64,000 nucleotides of DNA from Clostridiales bacterium UBA7285 (GCA_002472145.1 DKRJ01000004.1:35824-99823), one strand, 5' to 3'; positions 52,338 through 60,927 are shown, counted from the first letter of the stretch. Made by a program: numbers and translations. Notes: generated by a model not told the origin, from the sequence alone.

Positions 52338-53068
52338 TCGATCGCTCCCCTTGCTTCGGCCTTTGCGAGGCCGGCCGCGACTTCGATGTCGTGCGGATAC
52401 GTTATTTTCATATTATATGTCTCTCCGCGTACCAGAGCCACCTTCTCTCCGCGAAGAACGAATATCTTCGACGCGTCAGTCAGGTTTTTCTTCTCCTCGG
52501 GCTTGAGAGACCCGTACAGATCGCGCAGCTTCGCTGCGTTGAAGCTCTGGGGAGTCTGTGCCTGATACAGGTGCGGCCTGTCCGGTATCGAGGAGATCGT
52601 CTCGCCGTCTCTGCTCTCGATTATGGTGTCGGTCGACGGGATGACAGTCGCGCAAGCCCCGAATTCACGCGCGGCCTCGATATTTTCGCGTATTATCCTC
52701 TCCGTCACGAAAGGCCTCACAGCATCGTGCGTAACGACGATGGATCCGTCGTCGATACCGCACTTTTTATCGATCAGGTCAAGAGCGTTCATCAGGGACG
52801 AATTCCTGTCCGGTCCCCCCGCCGCGACGGCGATCCTCGTCTCGCGCGGCATGTATCTGGCCACTATCTGCTCCGTATACTCCACATAGTCAGGCGGGCA
52901 CACGACAGCGATCAGATCGAAATCCTCTATCGCCGAAAATTTTTCAAGCGAAAGGATCAGGACGGGTATCCCCCCGAGGCAGATGAACTGCTTCGGGAAC
53001 CCGGCGTTTTTCATGCGCGTGCCTGTTCCTCCGGCGAGGACAGCCGCGTATACGTTGCTTTTTCCCAT
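52334..53068 (-). CDS. Cytidylyltransferase of the IspD/TarI family (more TarI-like)
   Basis: The 244-residue protein couples CTP to a sugar-alcohol phosphate. It has AAVLAGGTGTRM (nucleotide loop), PKQFICLGGIPV, AGGPDRNSSLMNAL, VTHDAVRPFV and YQAQTPQSF. The spacing and the segments GIDDGSIVVTHDAVRPF and LTDASKIFVL resemble TarI (ribitol-5-phosphate cytidylyltransferase) more than IspD, and the neighbours are a glycosyltransferase and a sugar aminotransferase. The organism also needs IspD for the MEP pathway, and no other copy is in the window, so a dual or IspD role cannot be excluded. Confidence 0.8.
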   Translation of the reverse strand: MGKSNVYAAVLAGGTGTRMKNAGFPKQFICLGGIPVLILSLEKFSAIEDFDLIAVVCPPDYVEYTEQIVARYMPRETRIAVAAGGPDRNSSLMNALDLIDKKCGIDDGSIVVTHDAVRPFVTERIIRENIEAAREFGACATVIPSTDTIIESRDGETISSIPDRPHLYQAQTPQSFNAAKLRDLYGSLKPEEKKNLTDASKIFVLRGEKVALVRGETYNMKITYPHDIEVAAGLAKAEARGAIE

Positions 53069-53129
53069 AATGCCGGCCTCCTTTTCATGGATCTCGGAGA
53101 TCTGCTCTGCCGGGGGGACGTGAATATCC

Positions 53130-53235
53130 CGCTCCCGGCGCTTGCTTTCTCAGGAACGTCAGGACGCTCCCGGCGCTTGCTTTCTCAGGAACGCAAGGAC
53201 GCTCCCGGCGCCTACTTTCTCAGGAATGCAAGGAC
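53130..53235. repeat. Three tandem 35-bp repeats made from the 3' end of the aminotransferase gene
   Basis: Units at 53130-53164, 53165-53199 and 53200-53235 differ at only a few positions. The last unit contains the final codons and TAG stop of the DegT-type gene; the other two lie past the stop and have CAA at the stop position. The array reaches to within about 60 bases of the next gene. Confidence 0.92.
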
Positions 53236-54351
53236 CGCTCCCGAGACCTTGTCGACGTCCTCCTGAGTGAGGTAAGGATGCATCGGAAGAGAAAGGACGT
53301 TCGAGCATAGTTTTTCGGTCACGGGGCATCCGTAGTCGGCGCCCTCCGGAAGTCCGAATGCGAGCTGCTTATGCATAGGCTTCGGATAGTAGACCATCGA
53401 CGGGATCCCCTCTGCCTTGAGCGCGTCCTTCAGAGCGTCGCGCTTTGACGGGTCCTTGAGTCTGATCGTGTACTGAGCCCAGCTTGAATAGTATCCTTCT
53501 GGGATATACGGAGTATCAAAAAGATCCCCGGCGCCTTCGAATGCCTTATCGTACATCGCGGCCGCCTCTTTTACCTTTTCCAGCTCGTATTCCTTGAACG
53601 CCTTGAATTTTACCTGGAGGATCGCCGCCTGGAGGGTGTCGAGCCTCGAGTTCAAGCCGATGCGGACGTTATCGTATTTCATGGCGCCCTTGCCGTGGAC
53701 CCTGATGGATCTGGCGAGTTCTGCCCACTCGTCGTTATCGGTGAAGATCGCGCCGCCGTCCCCGTAGCATCCGAGCGGCTTTGCAGGGAAGAATGACGTG
53801 GTCGATATGTCGCCGAAACTGCAGTTCTTCTTTCCGTTTATGCTGCCGCCAAACCCCTGAGCCCCGTCCTCGAGGAGCAGGAGCCCGTTCTTTTCGCAGA
53901 CTTTCTTTATCCGTTCGTTATCGGCAGGGAGCCCGAAGAGGTCGACAGAGACGACGGCCTTCAAAGTCACGTCTTTGCGCTCTCTTGCTTTGGCGATTGC
54001 CTTTTCCAGTGTGTCGGCGTCGAGGTTGAACGTCCTCTCGTCCACATCGACAAATACAGGCGTGGCGCCGCAATGCGCGACGGTCTCGCCTGAGGAGAAG
54101 AACGTGAAGTCAGGCACGAGCACGGCGTCTCCCGGTCCGAAGCCCCATACCATCATGGCCAGCGAGAGAGCGTCCGTGCCGTTTGCGCACGAAACGCAGT
54201 GTTTTGCCCCTACGTATTCGGCCAGTTCCTGTTCGAGTTCCGCTACCTGCGCGCCGCTGATGAAGTTGCAGTCGGTCGCGACCTTCTGCATCGCGGCGTC
54301 CATGTCTCCCTTAAGGACCTGATATTGCTTCTTTAAATCTCTGAATTCCAT
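53212..54351 (-). CDS. DegT/DnrJ/EryC1/StrS family sugar aminotransferase
   Basis: PLP enzymes of this family aminate keto sugars on nucleotide carriers for surface glycans. The 379 residues contain CANGTDAL (phosphate-binding region), LLEDGAQGFG (Asp162, Gln165) and SFFPAKPLGCYGDGG with the PLP lysine at 191. Length is typical. It sits upstream of the cytidylyltransferase and glycosyltransferase genes. The final residues AVLAFLRK are encoded by the first unit of a 35-bp tandem repeat that continues beyond the stop. Confidence 0.92.
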   Translation of the reverse strand: MEFRDLKKQYQVLKGDMDAAMQKVATDCNFISGAQVAELEQELAEYVGAKHCVSCANGTDALSLAMMVWGFGPGDAVLVPDFTFFSSGETVAHCGATPVFVDVDERTFNLDADTLEKAIAKARERKDVTLKAVVSVDLFGLPADNERIKKVCEKNGLLLLEDGAQGFGGSINGKKNCSFGDISTTSFFPAKPLGCYGDGGAIFTDNDEWAELARSIRVHGKGAMKYDNVRIGLNSRLDTLQAAILQVKFKAFKEYELEKVKEAAAMYDKAFEGAGDLFDTPYIPEGYYSSWAQYTIRLKDPSKRDALKDALKAEGIPSMVYYPKPMHKQLAFGLPEGADYGCPVTEKLCSNVLSLPMHPYLTQEDVDKVSGAVLAFLRK

Positions 54352-54384
54352 TGGTTTCCTCCTGACCCCCTGATCATCTGTAAG

Positions 54385-54829
54385 TTAATTGCCTATCGAC
54401 ACGCTGTATTGGATGTACCCAGTATATTTTCCGAGAACGGCACTGCCCGAAATGGACAGGGTGTCCGTCATGCGCTTCGCCGTATCAGAACTCAGCCCGG
54501 AAAAGACCGGCGGCGTCGTGGCGCTCGCCACCGTCGTAGTGAGCGTATATGTGCCGCTCCCCGAGGCGTATGTGAGCGGACTCACAGTGCTGCTTACCGT
54601 GACGGTTTTGCTGCTCGGTCATGTTACAATAATATCATAACTGATCGCGTTGGTTCCTGTCATATTGACTTCACCGACGGGCATATTTTCGAATTTTACC
54701 GCTTTAGGGATCGATACGGCGACCGGAATGCTCTTCTGGGCGTACCAGATACTGCTATAATCTTCCGGATCGGCGGTTTTCAAATAGCTGCTGAACTCTG
54801 CATTTAGAAATAATCGTTTTAAGTTTCAT
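54385..54829 (-). pseudogene. Decayed exported surface-protein gene
   Basis: A start-like MKLKTIIS (54829) soon runs to a stop in its own frame. A shift of frame then gives about 55 residues of exported-protein character (NAEFSSYLKTADPEDY, IPVAVSIPKAVKFENM), a TGA at 54621-54619, and, in the same frame, about 75 more Ser/Thr/Val-rich residues ending GKYTGYIQYSVSIGN at 54385. The pieces read as one beta-rich extracellular domain with a lost signal peptide and one nonsense codon. The family is not recognised. It is downstream of lysO and next to the polysaccharide genes. Confidence 0.65.
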
Positions 54830-54883
54830 GATCATTGCCCCCTTATTGATCGTTTCATACCGATCCATTAACGACAATGTGAA

Positions 54884-54966
54884 TATGCCGGCGCGCCACG
54901 TTTCATGCGGCGCAGTGTCGGCATGGTCCCGCATTAGTCGGGAACCCGCAGCGGAACGAATATCCG
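54884..54966 (-). ncRNA. Candidate structured RNA with three consecutive hairpins
   Basis: On the minus strand three stem-loops follow one another: GCGGA/TCCGC (54950-54966), GGTTCCCG/CGGGACC (54925-54944) and a long two-part stem with outer ATGCCG/CGGCAT and inner GCGCCGC/GTGGCGC (54884-54924). They stand between the lysO terminator and the decayed surface-protein gene, in its leader position. I do not recognise a known riboswitch class. A TATATT -10-like element lies just upstream (54979-54984). The remainder of 54830-55052 shows nothing. Confidence 0.4.
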
Positions 54967-55052
54967 CCTAAACTATTAATATACCCGGCCTTTCTGAAAA
55001 TATTACAAAATCACTATGTAGTTTTTATGAAGGAGAATTTCGGAGTGAACAA

Positions 55053-55070
55053 AGCCGCAGTTCTGCGGCT
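55053..55070 (-). terminator. Hairpin after lysO
   Basis: An 8-bp AGCCGCAG/CTGCGGCT stem with a 2-base loop begins 11 bases after the lysO stop and is followed by TTGTTC on the minus strand; the short T-run makes it a moderate terminator. Confidence 0.55.
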
Positions 55071-55080
55071 ATCATCCCGC

Positions 55081-56118
55081 TTACCCGATGATCAGCGGTA
55101 CCAGCACCGGCACGAGCGCCGAAAGTATCACGCCCGAGATAAACGAATATACAGCCGTTCCGCCGGACGTCGATCTCTCTACTATGGGCAGGCACACGTC
55201 CATGGCCGCGGCACCCGGCATCGCCACCGTCTCCACATAGCCGACGCGTCGCGCGACCAGCGGTATGAACAGGATGCTCAGCATCTCGCGCAGCACGTTG
55301 TGCAGGAACGAAACCGCGCTCGCCTGAACGTATCCGGCGTCCATGATGATCCCGGGCGCGAGAGAGTACCATCCGAAGCCCGCTCCGATCGCCATCAGTT
55401 CCTTAAGAGACAGAGGGATGAACAGCCTGCACACCAGCATGCCTGCGAACGTTCCTATGACTATCGCGAGTGGGATGACGAACACCCGCGCGCCGACTCT
55501 TTTGAAATTAGCGATGATGGTGCCGTCGAGTCCCAGGTCGGTCCCGACAAAGAACAGAAGTACGCAGAGCCCGACGTGTATCATGAGAGACGCGAAAGAG
55601 TTGAATCTCTCATAAGTGCCGAACATCATCACAGCGAACAGGTATCCGTATAGCATCCCGCACGCGACCGCGATGACGATGAAGATCGTCATTTTGTTCA
55701 CGCGGCTGTCCTTACCGCTTTCGCTATCTTTGCCGGTATCCGCTTTGCTGCCGGACGTTTCGCCGGAGCCCGTTCCTCCGGTGCTCGCTTTAAGTGCGCC
55801 AGAGACGTCAGTGTCCCGTCCGCCCGCGCGCTCTCCTGTTTTGTCGATCCCCATCAGGCGACGGGCGACGCTCACAGCCGCCACGGAAAAGGCTATCACC
55901 AGTGCGGCCGACAGGAGCGCGTACAGCCCTATCGAGCCCAGATTTCCAGTGACCTCCTCGTTGGAGCCCATCCTCGCGCCCATGCTGAACACGAGGACGA
56001 CTATCGCCGCGGTCTGCACTTTGCCGGTCCACTTCAGGAGTTCTTTCCTTTCCCTGTACCGCGAGCCGACGAACCAGCCGATCGCCGCCATTATCAGATA
56101 TATGATCAGATCAAGCAT
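55081..56118 (-). CDS. lysO: Lysine exporter LysO family protein
   Basis: LysO (former DUF340) exports lysine and thialysine. The 345 residues carry about eight membrane helices in two blocks: residues 1-90 with FSMGARMGSNEEV, and 145-345 with FFVGTDLGLDG, GAGFGWYSLAPGII and SFLHNVLREMLSILFIPL, the most conserved family segments. Between them lies a hydrophilic Gly/Ser/Thr/Lys-rich linker of about 50 residues, longer than usual. It is followed by a hairpin. Confidence 0.88.
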   Translation of the reverse strand: MLDLIIYLIMAAIGWFVGSRYRERKELLKWTGKVQTAAIVVLVFSMGARMGSNEEVTGNLGSIGLYALLSAALVIAFSVAAVSVARRLMGIDKTGERAGGRDTDVSGALKASTGGTGSGETSGSKADTGKDSESGKDSRVNKMTIFIVIAVACGMLYGYLFAVMMFGTYERFNSFASLMIHVGLCVLLFFVGTDLGLDGTIIANFKRVGARVFVIPLAIVIGTFAGMLVCRLFIPLSLKELMAIGAGFGWYSLAPGIIMDAGYVQASAVSFLHNVLREMLSILFIPLVARRVGYVETVAMPGAAAMDVCLPIVERSTSGGTAVYSFISGVILSALVPVLVPLIIG

Positions 56119-56141
56119 TGCTAATAACTGAGTCCAGCAGA

Positions 56142-56849
56142 CTAAATGTACTGGTCTTCCTGCGAAGTCTTCTTCACCGTTAAGAAAGCGATAATGAACA
56201 TTATGACGATCAGGACGAAGAACGGCCAGCTCGTTCCGTTCTCATCCGTGGCGATGAAGTCATACAGCCCGTGGATGACGGCCGGGAACACCAGCGCCAG
56301 AACACTTGCGGCAGCGCTCTTTCCTTTGTATCCATAATTATCGTATCTCTTCGCGATGCCGTACCACGTTCCCATGAATACGCCGAAGCACGCGTGCCCC
56401 GGAACGGCTGTCACGGCGCGGACCAGAGCGGTTCCCATGCCGTATGAGAATACGTACTGGATGTTCTCCCAGAGAGCAAATCCGAGCGAAACAGCCACCG
56501 CGTATACGACACCGTCGAACTGGCAGTTGAAATTCGGGTTCTTCCAGGTCTTGATCCTGAGCATCATGTACTTGAAGCCCTCCTCGGAAAGTCCGACGAT
56601 GACAAAGTACATGAGCACGCGATATGTCAGCGAATCAGGATCCAGTGAGGAGTTGAGGACGTATGAGCCGATCGTCTCGGTGACGAGAGCGCAGAACGTC
56701 GAAACGATGCCCCAGAGGACGAGTTTCCAGATCAGATCCGGCGGTTCCTTATCGAGCCTGTCCTTTTTATAGACGTATATGAGCAGGACGATGGCCGGGA
56801 TCACCGCCGCCGCGATCAGTATCGTGAATGGGTTTACGAATAAAAACAT
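56142..56849 (-). CDS. PrsW-family intramembrane protease
   Basis: The 235-residue membrane protein carries the PrsW signature: SEEGFKY with the paired Glu 89-90, then FDGVVYAVAVSLGFALWEN (Glu128), a His at 152 in VPGHACFG and HGLYDF (His193). PrsW is the site-1 protease for anti-sigma factor RsiW in Bacillus; in other bacteria targets vary. No anti-sigma factor gene is nearby. It begins at the base before the end of dinB, so the two are adjacent without a gap. Confidence 0.88.
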   Translation of the reverse strand: MFLFVNPFTILIAAAVIPAIVLLIYVYKKDRLDKEPPDLIWKLVLWGIVSTFCALVTETIGSYVLNSSLDPDSLTYRVLMYFVIVGLSEEGFKYMMLRIKTWKNPNFNCQFDGVVYAVAVSLGFALWENIQYVFSYGMGTALVRAVTAVPGHACFGVFMGTWYGIAKRYDNYGYKGKSAAASVLALVFPAVIHGLYDFIATDENGTSWPFFVLIVIMFIIAFLTVKKTSQEDQYI

Positions 56850-58073
56850 TTAATGCTTCCCTCCGTTTTTGGTTTTCAGAGCAGACGCCCGTACGATCGT
56901 TCCGCTTCCGAACTTAGATATGATGTCGTCGACAGTCCTGTCGACCGCGCTGTCCTTTTCCCTGCCGCCGTCGTCAAAGAAAGATATCTGCGACGCTCCT
57001 TCCTTATCGAGCTCGGTCAGGGAAACGCCTATGAGCCTCATCGGCTCGCCTTTCCAGAGTTCGTCGAACAAATCAGAACATGTGCGGTAAATCTCGCCCG
57101 TGATGTCCGTCGGCCTTTCGAGCATTTTCTGGTGCGATCTGTTTTTAAAGCCCGCGTCGCGCAGCGTGATGCCGACGCAGTACGCTCTGTCTCCGTTTTC
57201 GCGCATCCTGCGCGCAACGCTGTCGCAGAGCGCCATTATGACGCCGAGCGCCTCGTCCCTGTCGGAAATGTCCTGTTCGAGCGTCGTCGAGATGTTATAT
57301 CCCTTTGCGTCTCTGGACGTCAGGGCGAGGGTGTCGTCTCCCTCTCCTCTCGCAAAAGCGAGGATCATCGCTCCAGTACCGGCGCCGACGAGAGATTTTA
57401 CCACATTCGGGTCGGAATTAGCAAGGTCGCCTATGGTCCTGATATATGCCGCGTTCAGTTTAGCCGACGTCGACCTGCCGACCGAAAAGAGATCGCCGAC
57501 GGGCAGGGGCCACATCTTTTCCGCCACTTCGTCCGGAAAGATCGTGTGCACCTTATCCGGCTTCTCGAGGTCGGAGGCCATCTTAGCGAGCAGTTTGTTC
57601 GTTCCGATGCCGACGTTTACGGTGAAGCCGAGCGTGGTGCGTATCTCGTCCTTCAGACGGGCAGCGGTTTTGACAGCGGCCGTCCTGACGTCGCCCGGTC
57701 CGATGCAGCCTGTCATGTCGAGAAAGCATTCGTCTATCGAATATTTCTCCAGGACCGGGGTGTACCGGCGGCAGATGTCCATAAAGGCGCGCGAATTTCG
57801 TCCATATAGAGGAAAATCGGGCTTCACAAGGAAGAGCCCCGGGCACTTTCTGAGCGCCATTGAAACGGGCTCCCCCGTTGTTATCCCGAATTTCTTCGCA
57901 GGTATCGATTTAGCCAGTATCACGCTGGTGCGCTTCTCGCGGGAGCCGCCGACGGCCGAAGGGATGAGGCGGATGTCCTCTTTCCCCTCGCTCACCATGC
58001 GGGCCGCTTCCCATGAGAGGAACGCGCTGTTCACGTCTACATGAAAAATGAGTTTTTCCGGATACCGATCCAT
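56850..58073 (-). CDS. dinB: DNA polymerase IV (Y family, DinB)
   Basis: A translesion polymerase of 407 residues. It has FHVDVNSAFLSWEA (first catalytic Asp), YSIDECFLDMTG (Asp/Glu pair), VGIGTNKLLAKMASDLEKP and a little-finger domain. A clamp-binding QxSFF-like stretch, QISFFDDG, lies near the C terminus. The ATG at 58073 follows GGAAAGG by 6 bases and is chosen over one 5 codons upstream. No LexA box was recognised upstream. Confidence 0.93.
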   Translation of the reverse strand: MDRYPEKLIFHVDVNSAFLSWEAARMVSEGKEDIRLIPSAVGGSREKRTSVILAKSIPAKKFGITTGEPVSMALRKCPGLFLVKPDFPLYGRNSRAFMDICRRYTPVLEKYSIDECFLDMTGCIGPGDVRTAAVKTAARLKDEIRTTLGFTVNVGIGTNKLLAKMASDLEKPDKVHTIFPDEVAEKMWPLPVGDLFSVGRSTSAKLNAAYIRTIGDLANSDPNVVKSLVGAGTGAMILAFARGEGDDTLALTSRDAKGYNISTTLEQDISDRDEALGVIMALCDSVARRMRENGDRAYCVGITLRDAGFKNRSHQKMLERPTDITGEIYRTCSDLFDELWKGEPMRLIGVSLTELDKEGASQISFFDDGGREKDSAVDRTVDDIISKFGSGTIVRASALKTKNGGKH

Positions 58074-58127
58074 GTCACGCCTTTCCACGACGCGCGAGCG
58101 GACCGGCCGCCAGACGCGGTCCGCTGC

Positions 58128-59429
58128 TTAAACGTTTTCGTTCTGACCTGCCGGAGTGTCGGCAGGGGTCTGTTCCTTGATCGAATTAGCAGCACTGAGA
58201 AGTTTCGTGCGGAGTTCTCCCTCGATGCGCGTGAGTTCCTGCTCCGCGGCGACTCTCTTCTGGTGTCCCTCGGTCTGGATCTTCACTACGTCGTCCAGCG
58301 TCTGGATCAGATCCTGGTTCGTCTTCTTCAGAGTTTCGACGTCTACGATCCCGCGCTCCGAAGCCTTTACGCTCTCGACCGTGGCCTGATGGAGCGCCTC
58401 GCTGTTCTTCTTAAGCAGTTCGTTGGTCATATCGGAAACGGCCTGCTCCGCTTTTGCCGCCTGGACCGAATGCTCCAGACCCATCGCGATGACCATCTGG
58501 TTCTTCCAGAGAGGGATCGTGTTCACGATGGTCGACTGGATCTTCTCCGCCATCAAAGCGTCCGACGCCTGGATCATCCTGATCTGAGGGCCCGTCTGGA
58601 GCGTGATCTGCCTCGTGAGTTCCAGGTCGTAGAGTTTCTTTTCGAAGCGATTGCACTGTTCGGCGAGGTCTTTGGCCGCCTGAGCGTCCTCAGGGAGTCC
58701 GGACTGCTCCGCCTTTGACGTGAGCGCCGCAAGTTCCCCGCTCCTCACTTCCTCCAGTTTCTGCTTTCCGGCGATGATGTACATGGACAGTTCCTTGAAG
58801 TACGTCTTGTTGATGTCGTACATCCTGTCGAGCATCGCGGAATCCTTCATGAGGGTGCGCTGCCTGTCCTCGAGCTGGTTCTGTATGTCTGTGACGTTGC
58901 TCTCTACTTTGCTGTATTTTGCCTTGAGAGCAGTGATGTCGTTCTTTTTCTTTTTGAAGAATGAGAAGAATCCGCCCTTTTCGTCGTCGACGTCGAAATT
59001 CTTCAGTTCGGTGACGAGATTAGTTATCATCTTTCCGGTCTCGCCCATGTCGTTCGTCTTGACGTTCATGAGGGCCTTGTCCGAGAAGTCTGATATCTTC
59101 TTCTGCGCTCCGGCGCCGTAGTTGATGACCGCATTGACGTCCGTCACGTCTATTTTCTGCACAAAGTCGGAGATCTGCGCCTTTTCCGCCTCGGTAAGCT
59201 CAGCGTCCTCTGCGATCTTTGCGAGATTCAGAGCAGAGCCCTGCGTCGTGAGAGAATTGATCTCCTCCTCTTCTGCCTTTTCGGATGTGCCGTCTTTCAC
59301 CTGCTCCGGAGCTGCCGATTCGTCCGCGCCAAATTCGAGAACCGGCGTCTTCAGTTCGAGATCCTTCAGATCGTCGAGCGTCACTGTTTCCTGTGTTTTG
59401 TTCGTTCCGTTTGAGTTGTTGTCCGTCAT
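58128..59429 (-). CDS. TelA-family protein (toxic anion resistance / YceH-like)
   Basis: The 433-residue soluble, mostly alpha-helical protein matches the TelA family: GGFFSFFKKKKNDI, ALKAKYSKVESNVTDIQNQLEDR (shortened), QIRMIQASDALMAEKIQSTI and IPLWKNQMVIAMGLE are family landmarks. Members are linked to tellurite, antibiotic and nisin tolerance through the envelope, by an unknown mechanism. The first 65 residues are acidic and non-conserved. It follows xpaC by 42 bases, the usual pairing. GGAGG precedes the ATG. Confidence 0.9.
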   Translation of the reverse strand: MTDNNSNGTNKTQETVTLDDLKDLELKTPVLEFGADESAAPEQVKDGTSEKAEEEEINSLTTQGSALNLAKIAEDAELTEAEKAQISDFVQKIDVTDVNAVINYGAGAQKKISDFSDKALMNVKTNDMGETGKMITNLVTELKNFDVDDEKGGFFSFFKKKKNDITALKAKYSKVESNVTDIQNQLEDRQRTLMKDSAMLDRMYDINKTYFKELSMYIIAGKQKLEEVRSGELAALTSKAEQSGLPEDAQAAKDLAEQCNRFEKKLYDLELTRQITLQTGPQIRMIQASDALMAEKIQSTIVNTIPLWKNQMVIAMGLEHSVQAAKAEQAVSDMTNELLKKNSEALHQATVESVKASERGIVDVETLKKTNQDLIQTLDDVVKIQTEGHQKRVAAEQELTRIEGELRTKLLSAANSIKEQTPADTPAGQNENV

Positions 59430-59471
59430 CTTGATTTCCTCCGTATGATGTCCGTAACAATGATTTGAAAT

Positions 59472-60842
59472 TTAATTATCGTAATTATTTTTATCGTCGG
59501 CCGGATCCGGGTCCGGGTCCGGATTTTGATCTTGATCCTGATTTTGAACCTGCTTTGGATCTGAGCCTGTGTCTGGATCAGGATCCTGGCCTGGGTCTGG
59601 TGTGCTCATGCGCACCGGATCCCTTGAAAGGCCGTCCTGGGCCATCATGGTCTTCATGACCGAGATGTCCGACATCAGGTCGAGGGATTCGTCCTCGAAA
59701 AGGCTGTCAAGCAGGTTCTCAAAGCCGTTGTTTATCGTGTCGATCGCGCTTGAGATCTCGCTCTTTGTCTGGGAGATGTTGCCCTCTATCGAAGGCTGGT
59801 TCTCGAGATCAGCGTAGGCGTTGACGAGTTTTTTCGTCGTCGGGAGGTAGTAGTTCATGAACTTGCGGAGCTGGCCCGCGCTCGACGGGTCCTCCTTTAC
59901 CTTCCTGAATATCTTCTCCACGATCTCCGCCATGCGGTCGAGCTTGTCGCTGACCTCCTCATCCTGTATCAGATCGTTTGCCTTTTTGAGCGAGTCTATG
60001 AACTCGTCCCCGTCGCGGAGGACCTTCTTTACCTCCTCGGAGACCTCCATGGAATTGATCTCGTTCTCCTTGCGGTCTTTCATCTCCTGTTCCTTCTGGC
60101 TGGCGGCGAGCGTCTCGACGTACTGGTGATAGACCTGAGGGGTGAGCATCAAAGTAGTATACGTGGAGTCAAAGCGCGCGTGAGGCAGGAGGCCCTTTGC
60201 CTGCATATTCTTCAGGTCCTTTACGACCTCTTCCTCCGGCACGCCGCTCCTTGCGGAAAGTTCTTTGATTGAAATATATTCGGCGCTTCCTATCGCGCGG
60301 CTGTATTTGAAATACCTTTCGTTCAGTTTGGAGGATCTGAATCCGTCAGCAGTGAGTGCGCCAAAGCCTCCCCCTCCGCCGAGGAGGAGTACGGCTCCGA
60401 AAATAGTCAGCCCTGTCACTCCGGCGACAGAACCTATGAACAACGAGATCGGGCCTGCGATCGCAACGCCGCATATGCCCATTATCCCGAGGACCTTCTT
60501 TGCGATCGGGGTCACCGTGCTCGGTTTATTCGTCGTGAACGGCGTGATCTGGTTCCGCGGGCGCGCCGCAGGGGAGCGTCCCGAAGCGCCGTAAGGCCTA
60601 GGGTCGACTTTATATGTATTTCCCGTATACGTATTTCCCGTTTCCACGTTCCACGGATTAGTCGAATAATACCGGGTCCCGCCCTGATGAGGCGTCCTGG
60701 CGTCGGTGAACGCACCGACGAAGCCGTTCATCTGCTGTTTGATGTCATCCGCCAGACCTTCGTAGCGGCCGTTTTCGACGGCACGTGTAACGGTGTTCAG
60801 GATATTTCCGCATGAATTGATAAGATCGTCAAAATCGCTCAT
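59472..60842 (-). CDS. XpaC-like membrane protein, partner of TelA
   Basis: The 456-residue protein has a hydrophilic N-terminal part (about 1-110), two membrane helices (about 115-165, including the VLLLGGGGGFGAL segment), a winged-helix-like stretch (YISIKELSARSGVPEEEVVKDL, shortened) and a helical domain typical of XpaC (once named for 5-bromo-4-chloroindolyl phosphate hydrolysis). The last 50 residues are a Asp-Pro/Gln-Asn low-complexity tail (DPDPDP). The ATG at 60842 follows GAAAGG. It is first in an xpaC-telA operon with its own extended -10 promoter. Function is probably envelope-related but unproven. Confidence 0.82.
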   Translation of the reverse strand: MSDFDDLINSCGNILNTVTRAVENGRYEGLADDIKQQMNGFVGAFTDARTPHQGGTRYYSTNPWNVETGNTYTGNTYKVDPRPYGASGRSPAARPRNQITPFTTNKPSTVTPIAKKVLGIMGICGVAIAGPISLFIGSVAGVTGLTIFGAVLLLGGGGGFGALTADGFRSSKLNERYFKYSRAIGSAEYISIKELSARSGVPEEEVVKDLKNMQAKGLLPHARFDSTYTTLMLTPQVYHQYVETLAASQKEQEMKDRKENEINSMEVSEEVKKVLRDGDEFIDSLKKANDLIQDEEVSDKLDRMAEIVEKIFRKVKEDPSSAGQLRKFMNYYLPTTKKLVNAYADLENQPSIEGNISQTKSEISSAIDTINNGFENLLDSLFEDESLDLMSDISVMKTMMAQDGLSRDPVRMSTPDPGQDPDPDTGSDPKQVQNQDQDQNPDPDPDPADDKNNYDN

Positions 60843-60881
60843 TGTGAACCTTTCGGTGCAAAGCAAAAAACCTACGATCAC

Positions 60882-60890
60882 ATTATATCA
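60882..60890 (-). promoter_or_regulatory. Extended -10 promoter of xpaC-telA
   Basis: TGATATAAT on the minus strand (TATAAT at 60882-60887), 39 bases before the xpaC ATG. The -35 position falls inside the preceding hairpin and is poor. Confidence 0.7.
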
Positions 60891-60894
60891 TAAA

Positions 60895-60915
60895 GGCACC
60901 GCCGGTGGCAGTGCC
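60895..60915 (-). terminator. Terminator-like hairpin after the LysR gene
   Basis: A 9-bp stem GGCACTGCC/GGCGGTGCC (one G-U, loop of 3) starts 12 bases after the LysR stop; only TTTATG follows. It overlaps the upstream edge of the xpaC promoter. Confidence 0.6.
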
Positions 60916-60927
60916 TTATACGTTCAC

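Noticed and set aside
54619..54621. Selenocysteine at the in-frame TGA of the surface-protein remnant
   Set aside because: No SECIS-like hairpin follows, the protein is not a redox enzyme, and a frameshift upstream shows that the gene is already decayed.
54884..54966. Cyclic-di-GMP (GEMM) or cobalamin riboswitch
   Set aside because: The conserved GEMM core sequences and the cobalamin box are not present; only the hairpin arrangement is left, so it is reported as an unclassified candidate.
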